A DNA stretch of 64,000 bases from Dirofilaria immitis (taxonomy: Eukaryota; Nematoda; Chromadorea; Rhabditida; Onchocercidae). The stretch covers positions 814,001-878,000 of the forward strand of contig JAKNDB010000070.1 of the NCBI GenBank assembly GCA_024305405.1, read 5' to 3'. Made by a program: the position numbers and the translations under genes. Below the pieces are notes generated by a model, which was not told the DNA's origin, did no database searches, and saw only the letters and a program-made list of their open reading frames with translations. Below, one piece after another: positions 49,413 through 61,823 of the stretch (positions are counted from its first letter, which is position 1; each line of letters begins with the position of its first letter).

Positions 49413-52400
49413 TTATTCCACTTCGTTATTGTAATCTAAGATTGGTTGCTGTTGAGACATATTTTCATTATATCCAAGATTTGCTTGCCGCTTCTTCCGT
49501 CTGCAAAGATGATAGATAAACTTCCGGTTAAGCAATACCAAAATTAGTAATGTTGTCAGGCAAATAAGAGTTCCATATCAATGAAAGCCGCAAGGATAGT
49601 ATAATAGTTTTCTTTTGGTTTTAAATTTTATCCAACTCCTTTTGTGACTAAATAATAGATATTATAAACGAGAAATGAATGATGATCTATAAAAATAAAT
49701 ATACAGCTTTCATGATTATATAGAAAGTGAACAGAAATATGATACTTCGAAATACGATAATTTAATAAAAAATAAAAAGTATACCTTTCGCGTTTTTCAA
49801 CATTGTATGTTTTATATCGATTGAAAACCGAGCATGCATAGATGATAATGAATAACAATAAAAACAAGATGAAAATAACAATAAGTGGATAAATCCATCT
49901 ATACGAACCTGGAAAATCGGAGTTCTATAACTATGAAATAATATACATGAATGTTTCATAACAGTCGTTCTAGAAAAAACTTTTTATCAATAAGATCATT
50001 TAAAATGCTCAGTGATACAACATCTCTCTATCGAATTCCGTTAGCAAAATCGAATTTTACTGCATAATCTATTATCAAGTACTGTGTTCAATGTAGACGT
50101 GACATATATTGATGTTTTTTTTGAAACAAGTTCTTGTTGTAAATCAAAAATCAATTATGGTTTAAACTGCAACCAGTTAAGTTTTATGCGAAAAAAATTA
50201 CATATATAAAATATTTAATAATTCGATATATATATTTATAATTCTGCAGCTTTATTTTCGATACTAATAGTGGTAGTTTACCAAATGTCACTAAGCTTGC
50301 AAAAATAAGAATTTTGTAAATTAAATATTATCTTTCTTAATCAAATTTCTCGAAAAAGATCCAATAAAAGATGAAGAATGATGTATACAATCAAGAAACA
50401 TTTCATTTGTTATAGATTTAAAACAATAAAGAAAGATGATATTATCCAAAGTAAAAAATTTGCGGATAAATATGACATATTATATCAGCAGATGCTCAGT
50501 TTTTCTTAAAACTAATTAGATGAATCAATTTTTCAGGAATATGAAAATGAACGAATAAAAGCAACCATTAAATATTATCTTTCTTAACCAAATTTCTCGA
50601 AAGAAGACCCAATAAAAGATGAAGAATGATGTGTACGATGCCATTAACTTCCCACAGATTTTGAAACTCGAAAAAGATAAATCGGTTTTTCAATTTTTTC
50701 GGTTTGTTATTTCCTGATTATCTAAATGTTGAAGAATAGTTGCATGTTTGCTATTTCATTTAGTGCTTTACTTTCGTTATATTCATGCACTACCACCATT
50801 TCTGGTTAACTTATTCAAGAATCAATGACAAAAATTTGAGATCAGTGATAAAAATTTCAGTAAATCTGGACTATTAATAAAAACTAGGCGATACTTCTAA
50901 AAAAAAAAATGAAATTTTCAAAGATCCGAGCTTCTTGCAGGCAATCTTAAAAATGAATGTTAAAAACTATTTTTTCAAGTTACTTTCTCTCTCAGCATAC
51001 CACGGTTCAATGTTGCGTAAATTAATTTTTTCCCATTTTCTACTTCCAGTTTTTCTTTCTCTCGTAATCGGTTTAAATCAAATTTCACAGATAAATATTC
51101 TTAATTTAATAAATAATAAAAAATGTTTGCTTGGAAGAGAAATATATTAATTACAGTTAATAAGTTAATTCGCCTTTCTTTGATTTAAGTAAATAAATTA
51201 TATCTTAAACGCCTAAATTACTAAAATATCGAATAGAGGAAAACTTACTTTTCACTTTAAGTTCATTATCTAGTCGAGATTCCCAAAGAAGATTTTTGTC
51301 ATCAAGAACAATGGAAAATGAATTTCGCGCAATACATGAATAAACTCCTCATCATCGAATTCAACTTTTGAAATTTGCAAATCTTTTTCTAAGAAGGTTA
51401 TCTGCTCCGTTGATGCTATAACAATTTCCACTTTAAGGGTAAAACACTGTGAATACAAATCATTTAAGAGATGCATCCAGTATATCGAGATTATTTTTTT
51501 CCTTTGGTTTTTCGTCCAATCAAAGCCAGTATCTTCACATTGACACTTCTAGCACTATTAACGCTATATAATACTTACCAACAGGTACATCGTTTTTATA
51601 CCATTGAATGGTTGGTTCTGGAAAACCCCATACAGGGCAATTCAACGTCACTGTTTCGCCTTCCGTTGCCCGTAGAACGGGAGCTTTAACATGGAAATGA
51701 TTATCTCCAACTGCATCCAATGTCTTGGAATTGTTCACATGGAAAACAGGACGCACTAAATAATCATAATAGTGAACTAACTATCAAGCAATAATGTCTA
51801 TGAAATTTGATCTATGTGCTTAGATCGAATAGAACTGGGCAGGAAATTTTATCAGTTCTTAAATTCTTTCTGATAAAAAAGCGAAAAACGAAAACTAACT
51901 ATTCACAAATAACCATCCCCATACTAATTCGTCTTCTTCGGTAGTAATTTCGCAGCGATATTTCCCTGCACTCCAAATCGATGTATTGCCAAATTCCAAA
52001 ATTGCTCGCGTTTGATTGTAAATAAGCGCTGGGAGAAGTTCCTTATCCAGATCTCGCACAAAATGAGCTTCTTTAATGGGTACCAACTGTTGAGTTTGGT
52101 TGGACATTGCCTGACACCTGAAAAACAGCTAAGTGAAATGAAGTAACACTTCACAATTTCTTCCGATTTTGATTCTCAGTTCAATTCAATTTTCCACTAA
52201 AATTTGAAAACTTTAGGTTCAAAAGATCGATCCAATACTCTTTCTTTTTTAATTTTTTTGTTAAATTGAAATTTTTTACGAATAATTTATAACAATGAAT
52301 ACGTCGCAAAAGATGAAATGGATAATTATTTTTCAGTATGTGAATACATCAAATATACATGGTGTAATCAATGTGAAAAGAGATAATAGAGAATTACATC

Positions 52401-53213
52401 AATTATTATTCTATTCCTTTTCGTTCCACTGGTTGAAATCAATAAGTGATGTAATCAAAAGTAAGTTCATTTACAAATTCCCGATATTTTGTTTTTATGG
52501 TTAATCCCTTTGTTTTTATTATTTGAAATAAATGCATACATGCACGGTTTGATTTAAAATCTAAAATAAATTATTTTGTGATGTGAAAAATATTCTGCAA
52601 AAAAACAAATAAAAAATTCGAACTCACCATAAATTAGGTACATTGGCCTTGAGAGGATAATCATTACCCGATTTCACTGAAGTAGCATTGAAAAGTACTT
52701 CCAAATTGCCCTGTGCATATGTGTTACTACCAGCGAGGATTATATTGCACGAGCAATCTGTCAATTTCTTTATAAAAATAAAAATACAATCAAAAATGGT
52801 TGAAATTAATCTGATAGCAGATGATATCTTTTATGACAACAGTGATACAAGTGATATAAATAATATCCACCGCTCTGCCATGACCTTACTTATGTTTATC
52901 TTACGATGACTATAAGCAAATAGACATACCGAGCATTCTTGACCTCATCAACAACCTAAATAAAGATCCGTTGAAATAGAAAGAGGTAAATAACAAAAAT
53001 CACCGAAACTGTGCCACTGTTTATATTGTTCTGCTCAACCATCATGTAGTGCTTACTATTCAGATAGCATAAGTTCTTGGAAAGTTTGACATTCATTTTA
53101 TATACCAGTGAAAAAATAATAGTTTGAAAAAAAAACGAAGAAAAACTCACCGAAAAAGCCAAGATAGCTAAAATAAACCGCATTTGTTCCACGTATTTTC
53201 CTATACTGCTCAT
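49413..53213 (-). CDS. Type I membrane protein with two Ig-like domains
   Basis: Likely cell-surface adhesion or receptor protein. Exons in transcript order: 53151-53213, 52628-52767 (or 52757), 51900-52117, 51579-51755, 51249-51415, 49785-49908, 49413-49500, about 325 residues. It starts MSSIGKYVEQM, followed by a hydrophobic signal core (RFILAILAFS). Ig domain 1 holds WCQAM and SAGKYRCEI; Ig domain 2 holds LNCPVWGFPEPTIQWYK and a YSC motif. Five possible N-glycosylation sites are visible (NAT, NQT, NQT, NTS, NNS). A single transmembrane helix (IYPLIVIFILFLLLFIIIYA) is followed by a basic stop-transfer stretch and a cytoplasmic tail of about 45 residues ending NNEVE. The helix lacks the buried acidic residue of basigin-type proteins. 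The architecture matches the membrane-bound two-Ig (ZIG-like) proteins of nematodes, but orthology is not claimed. One base is missing at 51347-51348. The join of exon 1 to exon 2 is uncertain. Confidence 0.85.
50321..50639 (+). repeat. Direct repeat of about 72 bp, two copies 247 bp apart, inside an intron
   Basis: Copies at about 50321-50391 and 50568-50639 share TTAAATATTATCTTTCTTAA and AATAAAAGATGAAGAATGAT with few differences. Both lie in the 1.3-kb intron of the Ig gene (49909-51248). Confidence 0.85.
51347..51348 (-). other. Frame break in the Ig gene at the second Ig Cys
   Basis: On the coding strand GATGAGGAGTTTATTCATGT reads out of frame; one added G gives the classical DDEGVYSC motif, after which the frame stays open to the donor. 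Exon length (167) is one short of the phase requirement. Confidence 0.8.
52281..52500 (+). repeat. Dispersed repeat, copy 1 (about 220 bp)
   Basis: It is closely similar to 56697-56932 over its whole length in the same orientation, sharing GAATACATCAAATATACATG, GTAATCAATGTGAAAAG and AATTACATCAATTATTATTC. It lies in an intron of the Ig gene, antisense to it. No terminal inverted repeats or coding capacity are evident. Confidence 0.9.
52930..52955 (-). other. Possible 26-base microexon of the Ig gene
   Basis: It is flanked by a TTATTTAG acceptor and a GTATGT donor and would code VVDEVKNA plus two bases. Including it makes the downstream exon out of phase unless a base is wrong; leaving it out and using the weaker acceptor before AAATTGACAG (52767) keeps the frame. 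Confidence 0.25.
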
Positions 53214-55465
53214 CGCTGTTTCAGAAAATTTTCGAATTAATAAAAAGAAAATGCAATAAAAAAGTAGAAAAAAGAATACAATAGCGTCTGTTCGTTTGTA
53301 CGTCCACTTAATTGACGACAAATATGGCATAATTTAAAACTAAATACGCATATGTGCAAAACAAAACAGCCATCTCATGCATACCCATGAATATTTGTAT
53401 TTTCCTGAAAAAAAAATTTCTTTAATAAATCAAATATGCAATAAGTATTTAAAATTTAAAGTAATTTACACATCAATATGAATGATAAAAAAATGAAAAG
53501 AATTTGTATATGACTTATTGCATTCATACGTATCTCATATCACTTATTACAATTTTTTCGCTTTTTTACATTGGGAAGAAATAAAGCAAATATTAGAACG
53601 ACATTAACTGATATGATATGGAAACATTCAAATAATATATGTATATATTATAATAAATGACTGTTTATATTTTTGTAGTTTAGATCAAGAAATTTCCATA
53701 TCAATTAACATTGAGAGTAATGAATGATGGGGTTTAACATTGGAGAGTAATGAATGATAGTGAATAGTAAACAATAAGAACAAATATTGAAAAATTACTT
53801 CATTCGCTAATTTTTATTATTATTAATTGGTTTTTTTTTTTAGATTTAAGGATAAAAATAAAAACTTCAGTTATCTTCCATTCTCACTATTTCGATATAA
53901 TCTAAAATAAGTTCAATCAAATCCGATTCTTGACAAATAGTTGATAAAATTGCCTAGCAGAAAATTTAACGCGAGCTACAAACCGCTTATAGTCCAAATA
54001 TCTATCTTAATATTAGGATTGAATTAATGAAAAATAACCTCGTCTGTTTTATCATAAACGTAAGCACAATTATCTGATAAAATTAATACACACAAATTAA
54101 TTGGCAAAATCTAACTCTACAACCAAGGATTAGATTTAATTTTCATTCGAAATACACTACAATTTTCTAGGCATGAAATATATTAAATTCGTTTTAGACT
54201 CAATAATTTATTCTTAATTAATTATTTTGAGTTGATAGCAAAAAATATATTTCTTTTGAAATGGACTATCATTCTTTTACTAGATTACAACTTCATAAAA
54301 ATATATATGAAATTATTAATTTCAAAACAAAAAAGAAAAGAAAAGCTTTCAGAAATAATTTGAATGCAAATAAAGTATTTGAATTTATTCAACCAAGACT
54401 GATAGAGATAATCTCTTCTACTGGAAAAATCAATACTACATAGAATGAAAGAGGAACAATAATAAAAGCAATATCTATTCTAGTACTCGAAATATAATCA
54501 TCGTTTTTCATCAAAATTATTCATTATAATCAGAAAATTACGTAAATAAGTAATGCTATAGCAAAATTGTTAACATATAATAAATGAGCTTTCCGAAAAT
54601 GGATTCGGAGCATTTCTCTTTAACAGGTGATTAAAACAAACAGCTTACTTTTCACAGTTGCACAGAATTTTCAACAAAATATATGACATATGCTTCTTCA
54701 ACATCTTTTTACTGTTGTAATTCAAGATTTAAAAAAGAAAAAAAAAAGAAACTATTCATCAAATAAGATTATGTAATAGAATAAATGGAATAATAATTGG
54801 AATTGAAAGGAAATCAAATATTTTAGGAATTAAATTAAGCGAATGAATGCGAAAAAAAAATTTCGACATTAGCTTTAGATAAATAATTGAATATAAAATC
54901 GAATTTGAATAATACGAAATCAAATTCGAAAGCAGGTATGAAATGAAGAAACATACATATATATGTACTACCATGCGAGAATACTTTAGACAATGTAAGC
55001 CATCATCGATCATAAATTGAATCATATAATAATAAGCTTATCAGAACCATTTCGCAATAATTGGCTTCATTTTATTGTTCTAGCAAATATTTGCACTAAT
55101 CACGTTTATTGAAAGTATGCACGTATTAATAATTTAATATTAATCACGTATGCATATATTAACGATATAGGGTATCAATCATATTTTTTAAAAGAATGCA
55201 CGTATGAACGATTCAGCGCAATCATACATGTATATGATGAAATGAATGAGTATACACGAATCATCGTGTAACTTCTGAGATTTCTATTTCTATATTTGGT
55301 ATTATCCAATGTAACTTAATTTTTCCATTTTTAAGTCTTTGAGGAATTTATCGAATTTAGAATTTATTAAATTAAATTCTAAATTTAATTAAAAAATTTC
55401 AAAATTTTCTATTACTTCTTATTTTTTCTTTGTTGTAGAAATTTGAACGGAGAAAGCACAAAGAT

Positions 55466-55660
55466 ATAGGCTATTTTCAAATATTCAAACTATAATATCA
55501 ATCCTTTGGGTTTGTCGTTTATCTCTGTACCGCCATTACTGTTTTTCGACCTTTGAACTGTGACTCGTGTTACGTTGATTTGTTCCTCTCCTCCGAACTG
55601 TTACTCCAATCTGACCATCGAATTGTCGTAAATAGACTATTTTCAAATATTCAAGCTATG
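55466..55660 (+). repeat. 29-bp direct repeats flanking a G/C-richer 135-bp segment
   Basis: CTATTTTCAAATATTCAA occurs at about 55470 and again at about 55636, each within a longer near-identical block. The segment between is unusually G/C-rich for this region and has no long open frame. Confidence 0.7.
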
Positions 55661-55888
55661 ATTTATAATGACTTTTGCGAATAGCGATTGAAATCGCATC
55701 TTTTAGATAATATAGATGCGGGATGACATGTAGTAATAAGCTATTCATCTATCTGACTTGTCTCTAATTTAACGTATGAATGATTATGTATAACTTAATG
55801 AGGTGTAAATAGGAACGAGCTATTCCAATCTTTTTTTTTTGAGGTATTTCAAGCTAGCTTAAATGAAGATAGATTAAGATTATGAAAT

Positions 55889-56035
55889 AGAATCTATCCA
55901 ATTACTTCACGCAAATTAGCTCTTCTTACGTAAACTTTTCACTTAAAAAAGTGGCCTATTCGCTTGTTACAATCTATCTCCAATTACTTCATATATATTT
56001 ACTATTTCTACGTAAGTTTTGTCACTTAAGCAACC
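55889..56035 (+). repeat. Degenerate direct repeat, about 60 bp, two copies
   Basis: Both copies contain AATCTATC, CAATTACTTCA, TACGTAA, TTTTCACTTAA or TTTTGTCACTTAA in the same order, about 80 bases apart. Confidence 0.65.
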
Positions 56036-56696
56036 TTTTCACTTTCTTAGATAGAATAATGACATTAGAAAAATATTTATGGGAATATCGCTCGTTATGT
56101 ATTGAAAAATGAATGGTGAAAATTAATCGATGAAGAGATGGAATAGGGTAGAGGTCGAAAGGACAGCATTAAGACAAGGTTTGATGTCAAAACGAGAAAA
56201 GCTGAATAAAAAATATTTTTCAGGAAATGCACAAGCATACCCTTACATCATCTAATTACATCAACGATGTAACCAATCAATATGGAAAAATATATATATA
56301 TACATATGCAAACAAACTTGGAACAATCAAATGAAATGATGGAAAAAATCATTTGCGATGAATGGGAGAAAATTTTGAAATGGATTGAATTTGATAATGG
56401 ATGAAAATTATCTCATGGAGATAGACATATTTGAGTTTGAATCAATTATGAAACAAACAAGGTAATGTTGTCGTATTATAATGATAATTGAAAAATTTTC
56501 TGCTGATGACAAGAAACCTGTTTAACATTTACACTACTTTCTTCTCATTTTTAACATGAAAAAAAAAACGAAAAAAAAAAGAAAAGAAAAGCAATTTTTC
56601 TATCATTTTTTTGCAATATTCATTAATCTAAAGATAAATGTGCAATGAATCATTGAAATTTTTTTTTCCTTGTATCTCTAAAAATTCATTTCTTAC

Positions 56697-56932
56697 AAAT
56701 AAATTTATAACAGTGAAATGAATCGTAGATGAAATGGATAAAACTATTCGTCAGTATATGAATACATCAAATATACATGATTGTTGTAATCAATGTGAAA
56801 AGTGATAAGAGAGAATTACATCAATTATTATTCTATTCCGTATCGTTCAACTGGTTGGAAAACAACAAGCGAATGTAATCAAAAGTAAGCTTATTTAGGA
56901 ATTCTTGTTTATATTTTGTTTTTACAAAACTA
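56697..56932 (+). repeat. Dispersed repeat, copy 2
   Basis: Second copy of the element at 52281-52500. It is intergenic, carries small insertions relative to copy 1 and ends in the same TATTTTGTTTTTA motif. Confidence 0.9.
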
Positions 56933-59900
56933 TTCACAAGATCGAGAACATTTCAAGAATGTTTAAATATATCGTAAATGTAATATTTATTTTAGATTCT
57001 CAAAGGAGAACAATTTAAGGGATAATTTGATACTCATTTAAATGTGAGAAAAAAAAAGAAAAGACTATGTGAGAATAGAAAAAAAAGATAGAAATTGGAT
57101 TATTTAGGGAAGAGGAAGTAAATAGATGTCTGAGAATAAGAAATTTGTCGAAATTATTATGTTTATTTGTAGCATAATGGAAGCAGAATATGGATCTAAA
57201 TGGCCTGAGATAATCAGATGGACGACCCCAGCTCATATTTTTTAGCTCCCAATTTTATAACAATGATTAAAAAATATTTATTCGCAAAAAAGTGACATTA
57301 CGACAAAATATACCAATTCGAAATGATGACTAAAAACATGAAATAGATATAGTTACAAATATGCTTAAAGTAGGACATCTCAATAGTGATGTCTCAATTA
57401 GTAAAACAATATTTGACTCCTATCATAAATAATATACGTTAATTAGTAAAATCTATCTAATATTTGCATTATAATTAAATTATTTGAATGTTATATATTT
57501 ATTATTTAAATTCTTATTTATATAGTGCATATATTATGTTCATATTTACACTATATATTATTATGTAATTAAATTAAAAAGTTGTTTTTTGGCTAAATAA
57601 ACGGACGCGCAAAATAAATAAAGAAAAAAAAAAGAAAAGTTTTGTTTACTCAACGGGTGTGCTCCCTTAAAGGATTTTTTTTTCTGAAATAATTGAGTAA
57701 CTTCCGCCATGTTATGTTTTCTATGCATATGGTCATTTTACAATTGAATGTATTATTTGATTATATAGTGATTTAAATTGAAGTGAATAAATACAGAAAC
57801 ATATTCAGGGATTTTTTTGAATCAAGATTTCGATAATGAAGAATTCTGTGATTGATGATGGTAAACAGTTTGGCAATATAGATGGAACAGCGGCATTTCT
57901 TGAAATTAACAAATATGGTATTAATATTTTTTTAACGCGAGCAATATAACAGATGAATAAGTGTGGAGAAAGAAAAATATAATAAAAATAAATATATAGC
58001 AAATATTAATAAATGTCCATGAAGCTAATTGACTGTTAGTTTGCCGCAAAAAAAGGGAATATGATGATTTGTTATGCTATATCATGTTTATTATTAGAAA
58101 GAGAATTTTTAGTATAACAGTGGAAACATGACAAATCAATAAATAGAAGCTCCTATTGAGTAAATATATTGAATAAATTAAAAGATGCCAAGATATCCAT
58201 CTTTAATGCAGTAATTTTGAAGAAGTATGTATATTTTTCGGAAGAGAAGAAGCAAGAAAGGAGAAAAGACAGAATTAATTAGATCAATAATGAGTATAAA
58301 AATGGAAATGAGATTTTCGGGTTTTTGAAATTCTGAAGATTTCTTAGGATTTTATGAATTCCTAGACTGCAATTTTAAAAATTAAGCAATAAAAAATAGA
58401 AGAAAATATCATAACGGCACTTCCATAAGATTGTCCAAATCTAAATTTACAGGTAATAATGTTAAATTTAATTATAAATAAGCGCATTATTCTTGTGTAA
58501 TTAGTCAAATCTATTAGAACAAATAAAGATTATAAGAAAAATGAAAAAGAAAAAATATTTGAAGAATGCGAACAGTAACTTTAAATTAAAAACTGATTCC
58601 TAAATTTCATTGATTTCTTAAAATTTCAGTGGACTATAACTAGGAAGGCAAAAATGAATTGAAATTTTACAAACTGTGATAAGATTAAATTTAAATTGAA
58701 GAAAGAGGGTATGAAAAGGCATAAATCATTAAGAATTATTCGGATATGTCAAAGGAATGCTTTTCAATAATAGAGGAAATTTAATGAAATTTGTTGAAAA
58801 AGAGATAGAGAAAGGACTTGCCATAGCTTTTATAAATAATATACATAAAAATTGTGAAAAGAAAGGGAAAGAGAAAAAAGGAAACTGCAAAGAGTGTTCA
58901 AAACAGATGGTAAGGCCAAAAAAAAAAAAAATCGACGAGAAAAAAAGTCTCATGCCGATGGGAATTAAACAATTCACAATTGTGAAAATAGATCATAGCA
59001 ACTCAGTAATCAGTTAATCAGTTAGTATATGAAAAAGGGGAGGGGGGAACAAAAAAGAATTAATGTGGTAAATAACTTTGCCATTTTCTCTATGATTCAG
59101 AGAACTGGAATGAAAATGGAGTATGCGTCATTTCAAAATTTTCAATTCGAAAAGTTCAGAGATTCGATAATATCGAAATAAATAATTAATTTTATGCGAT
59201 AAAATTAAAATGAAACAATCAATTAATCAATTGATCAATGATTAAAATATGTAGTTCGATTTTAATGATTTATTATTTTCCTAAATATCAAATCTCATAA
59301 ATCAAATGTTCTAAAAATAATTTCAGGATGTTTACTTAGGTAGCTTAAAAGCTCTTAAAATAACTACGGGAAAATATGATATTAAATTGGAAAAATCTAG
59401 GTATTGATATATCAGAGACTTGGATAAGAATTTAAGCCATTAAGTTTACAAATGTTACGTAAAAATTTTAGAAAAAAAAATAAAAATTTTCCCACATATA
59501 TGTATATATTTTACATGTTAAACGATGGATGGTTTAAATTATTAATAGCTAAAAGTTAAATGTTCAATGGATAAAAATTTAAAAAAAAAAAAAAAAAAAC
59601 GAAATAATCAAACGGACTGATGAATCAGTTCGGGAAGATCAAAAAAAAAAAAGAAGAAGAAGAAGAATAGAAAAAGCTTCACTTCCTATAACATAATGTT
59701 GCTACTTGAAAGATTTTGAAGAAGATTATCAAATTAATAAACATTACTAATTAATTGATGAGAGAAAGAATGATTTGTAATTTTTAAATAAATTTAATTG
59801 CATTTTATATGAGAATACATAAAAATGTTTAAAGTTTTTTTCTTTCTTTTTTTTTTTTCTTAAAATTCTCGAAAATTTTAAACGTAACATATTCTATGCT

Positions 59901-61785
59901 AAACAATTGTATTCTTACTTTTGTTTCAACTTTTAAACTCTTCGTTTTTTTTTCTTATTTGAAAAAAAATGTATGACTTATTTTCAAGAATGATTTTTCG
60001 ATATAAAATCAGAAAATGTCATTGTTGAAGATTAGGATAATGATGATGAAGCTTTTCCAATGAGAATTAAAAATCCATTTGTTCGATTATAGCGAAAAAA
60101 AAAAAAAACGATAATTTAAACATATGCCTTTTAGTTCTAATTACTATTGATTAAATATAATTCAAAAAAAAATTATGTAAATAAATATTCTAAAAGACTA
60201 TCAGCACTGTTTTTATCTTTTGTATTTTCATTAAGTAAGCTTTTGAAAGAAATTTTTTTTTTTTTTTTTTTTCACGTGAAGAAATAATTACGTGAAAACG
60301 TTATTAATGGAATATACTATATACAGTAATTATAATAGAATTTATTAGATAATATTTATTAGATAATATGCAAATATTAGTTAAATTGCTTGGCTTTGTA
60401 TTTATCATTTGCTAAAAAGCTAATCAGATAAATCAATTTCATGCTAATTTTTTTTATAAATTATCTTGATTTTATCTTTCTTTTTCTTTGCTGAAAAATT
60501 TAAAATAATTTAATGCTACTATTTATAAAGCATTTTCATTTGGTTTTTAATTATTAGCTTAACATTAATTAGCTAATTTGATAAATTTAAAAATTGGTTA
60601 AAGCTAAAAATTTTTGCTCTTTCTATGATTTTATCATTCATCGATTATATCATATTGAGAAATTATCATCAAAATTGATTATTTTTGTAATTTAAAATGA
60701 GCAAAATTTCATTCGAGAAAAGTTTTTTTTCTTATAAAAAAATACATAAAAATAATAATAGAATGAATTTAGCAGACATATTTCATTTTTATTGATAGAA
60801 AAGAAAAGATTGAAATTTTTTAACTATCATTTGTAAAAACTTTGCGCAATATTTCCACTTCTCGAAAAGAATTAGAAAAAAAAAGCCGAACTAATGTATG
60901 ATTTCATTCTTTTTCAAAGTAATTTTTATCTACTAAATTAAAACAAATTATCATTTGTTAAGCAAACAGTTAATGATAATTTGTAATCATATGAATGATA
61001 ATTTTTGAAAACAAAAATGAATAAATCTTTCTGAAAATGAAAAGCATCAATTTAAAGGCATTTTTAAAAATATTTTTATCATACGGCTAATTTGATGAAT
61101 GATTAAATTTGATTGGAGAAAATTTGATCAAAATAAAAATGAACGGATCAAAAATGATAGTTCTGGAAGGACGAATGAGAAAATATGGGAGGGATAAAAA
61201 TTAAAATTTCAAAAAAAAAAAAAGAACTTTTCTCATGAGTAATAATGGGAATGAAATCTATGTACATTTATATATTAAATTGAAATAAAATTGAATTTGT
61301 AATGAAAGTATCGAATAATTGAATAATGAATTTTTGCAATTTCAATTATTTCATTTGAATTTTGAAAATTAGAATTTAGCAATATGAATATAAATTACAA
61401 TTTATTAAGATTGAAAATTCATCAACTGATTAAATTCAACGATTCGTATTTGATAAAAAGTATGATAATATATACAAATATATATATATATAATCATCAA
61501 TTCGAATCAATCTAATTAGTTATCATAATATGATTGATAACAAAAATGAAGAGATAAGAAGAAATAAAAACCAAAAAAGAAAAGAAAAAACATCCTAAGA
61601 TAAAAAATAAATCTATAAATTATTATTCATTTTTTGAAATTAAATTTAAAAAATACTTCAAATATTACGAGTAATTAATTAATAATGTATATGTTTACAT
61701 ATATTTTAAGTCAATTTTTATAAACAACAATAATGATGAAAGATGATAAGAGGTAAGTGATAAGTTATTCAATAATAACAACTTA

Positions 61786-61823
61786 GATAGATAGATAGAG
61801 AGAGAGGGAGAGAGAGAGAGAGA
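61786..61823. repeat. GATA then GA microsatellite
   Basis: A few GATA units are followed by about 14 GA units with one interruption. Confidence 0.85.

Noticed and set aside
52295..52504. 69-codon frame inside dispersed repeat copy 1
   Set aside because: The frame is not kept in copy 2, so it is not a conserved product of the repeat.
58757..59017. 86-codon Lys-rich frame
   Set aside because: It is Lys/Glu-rich from A-runs, lies in gene-free DNA and has no homologue I recognise.
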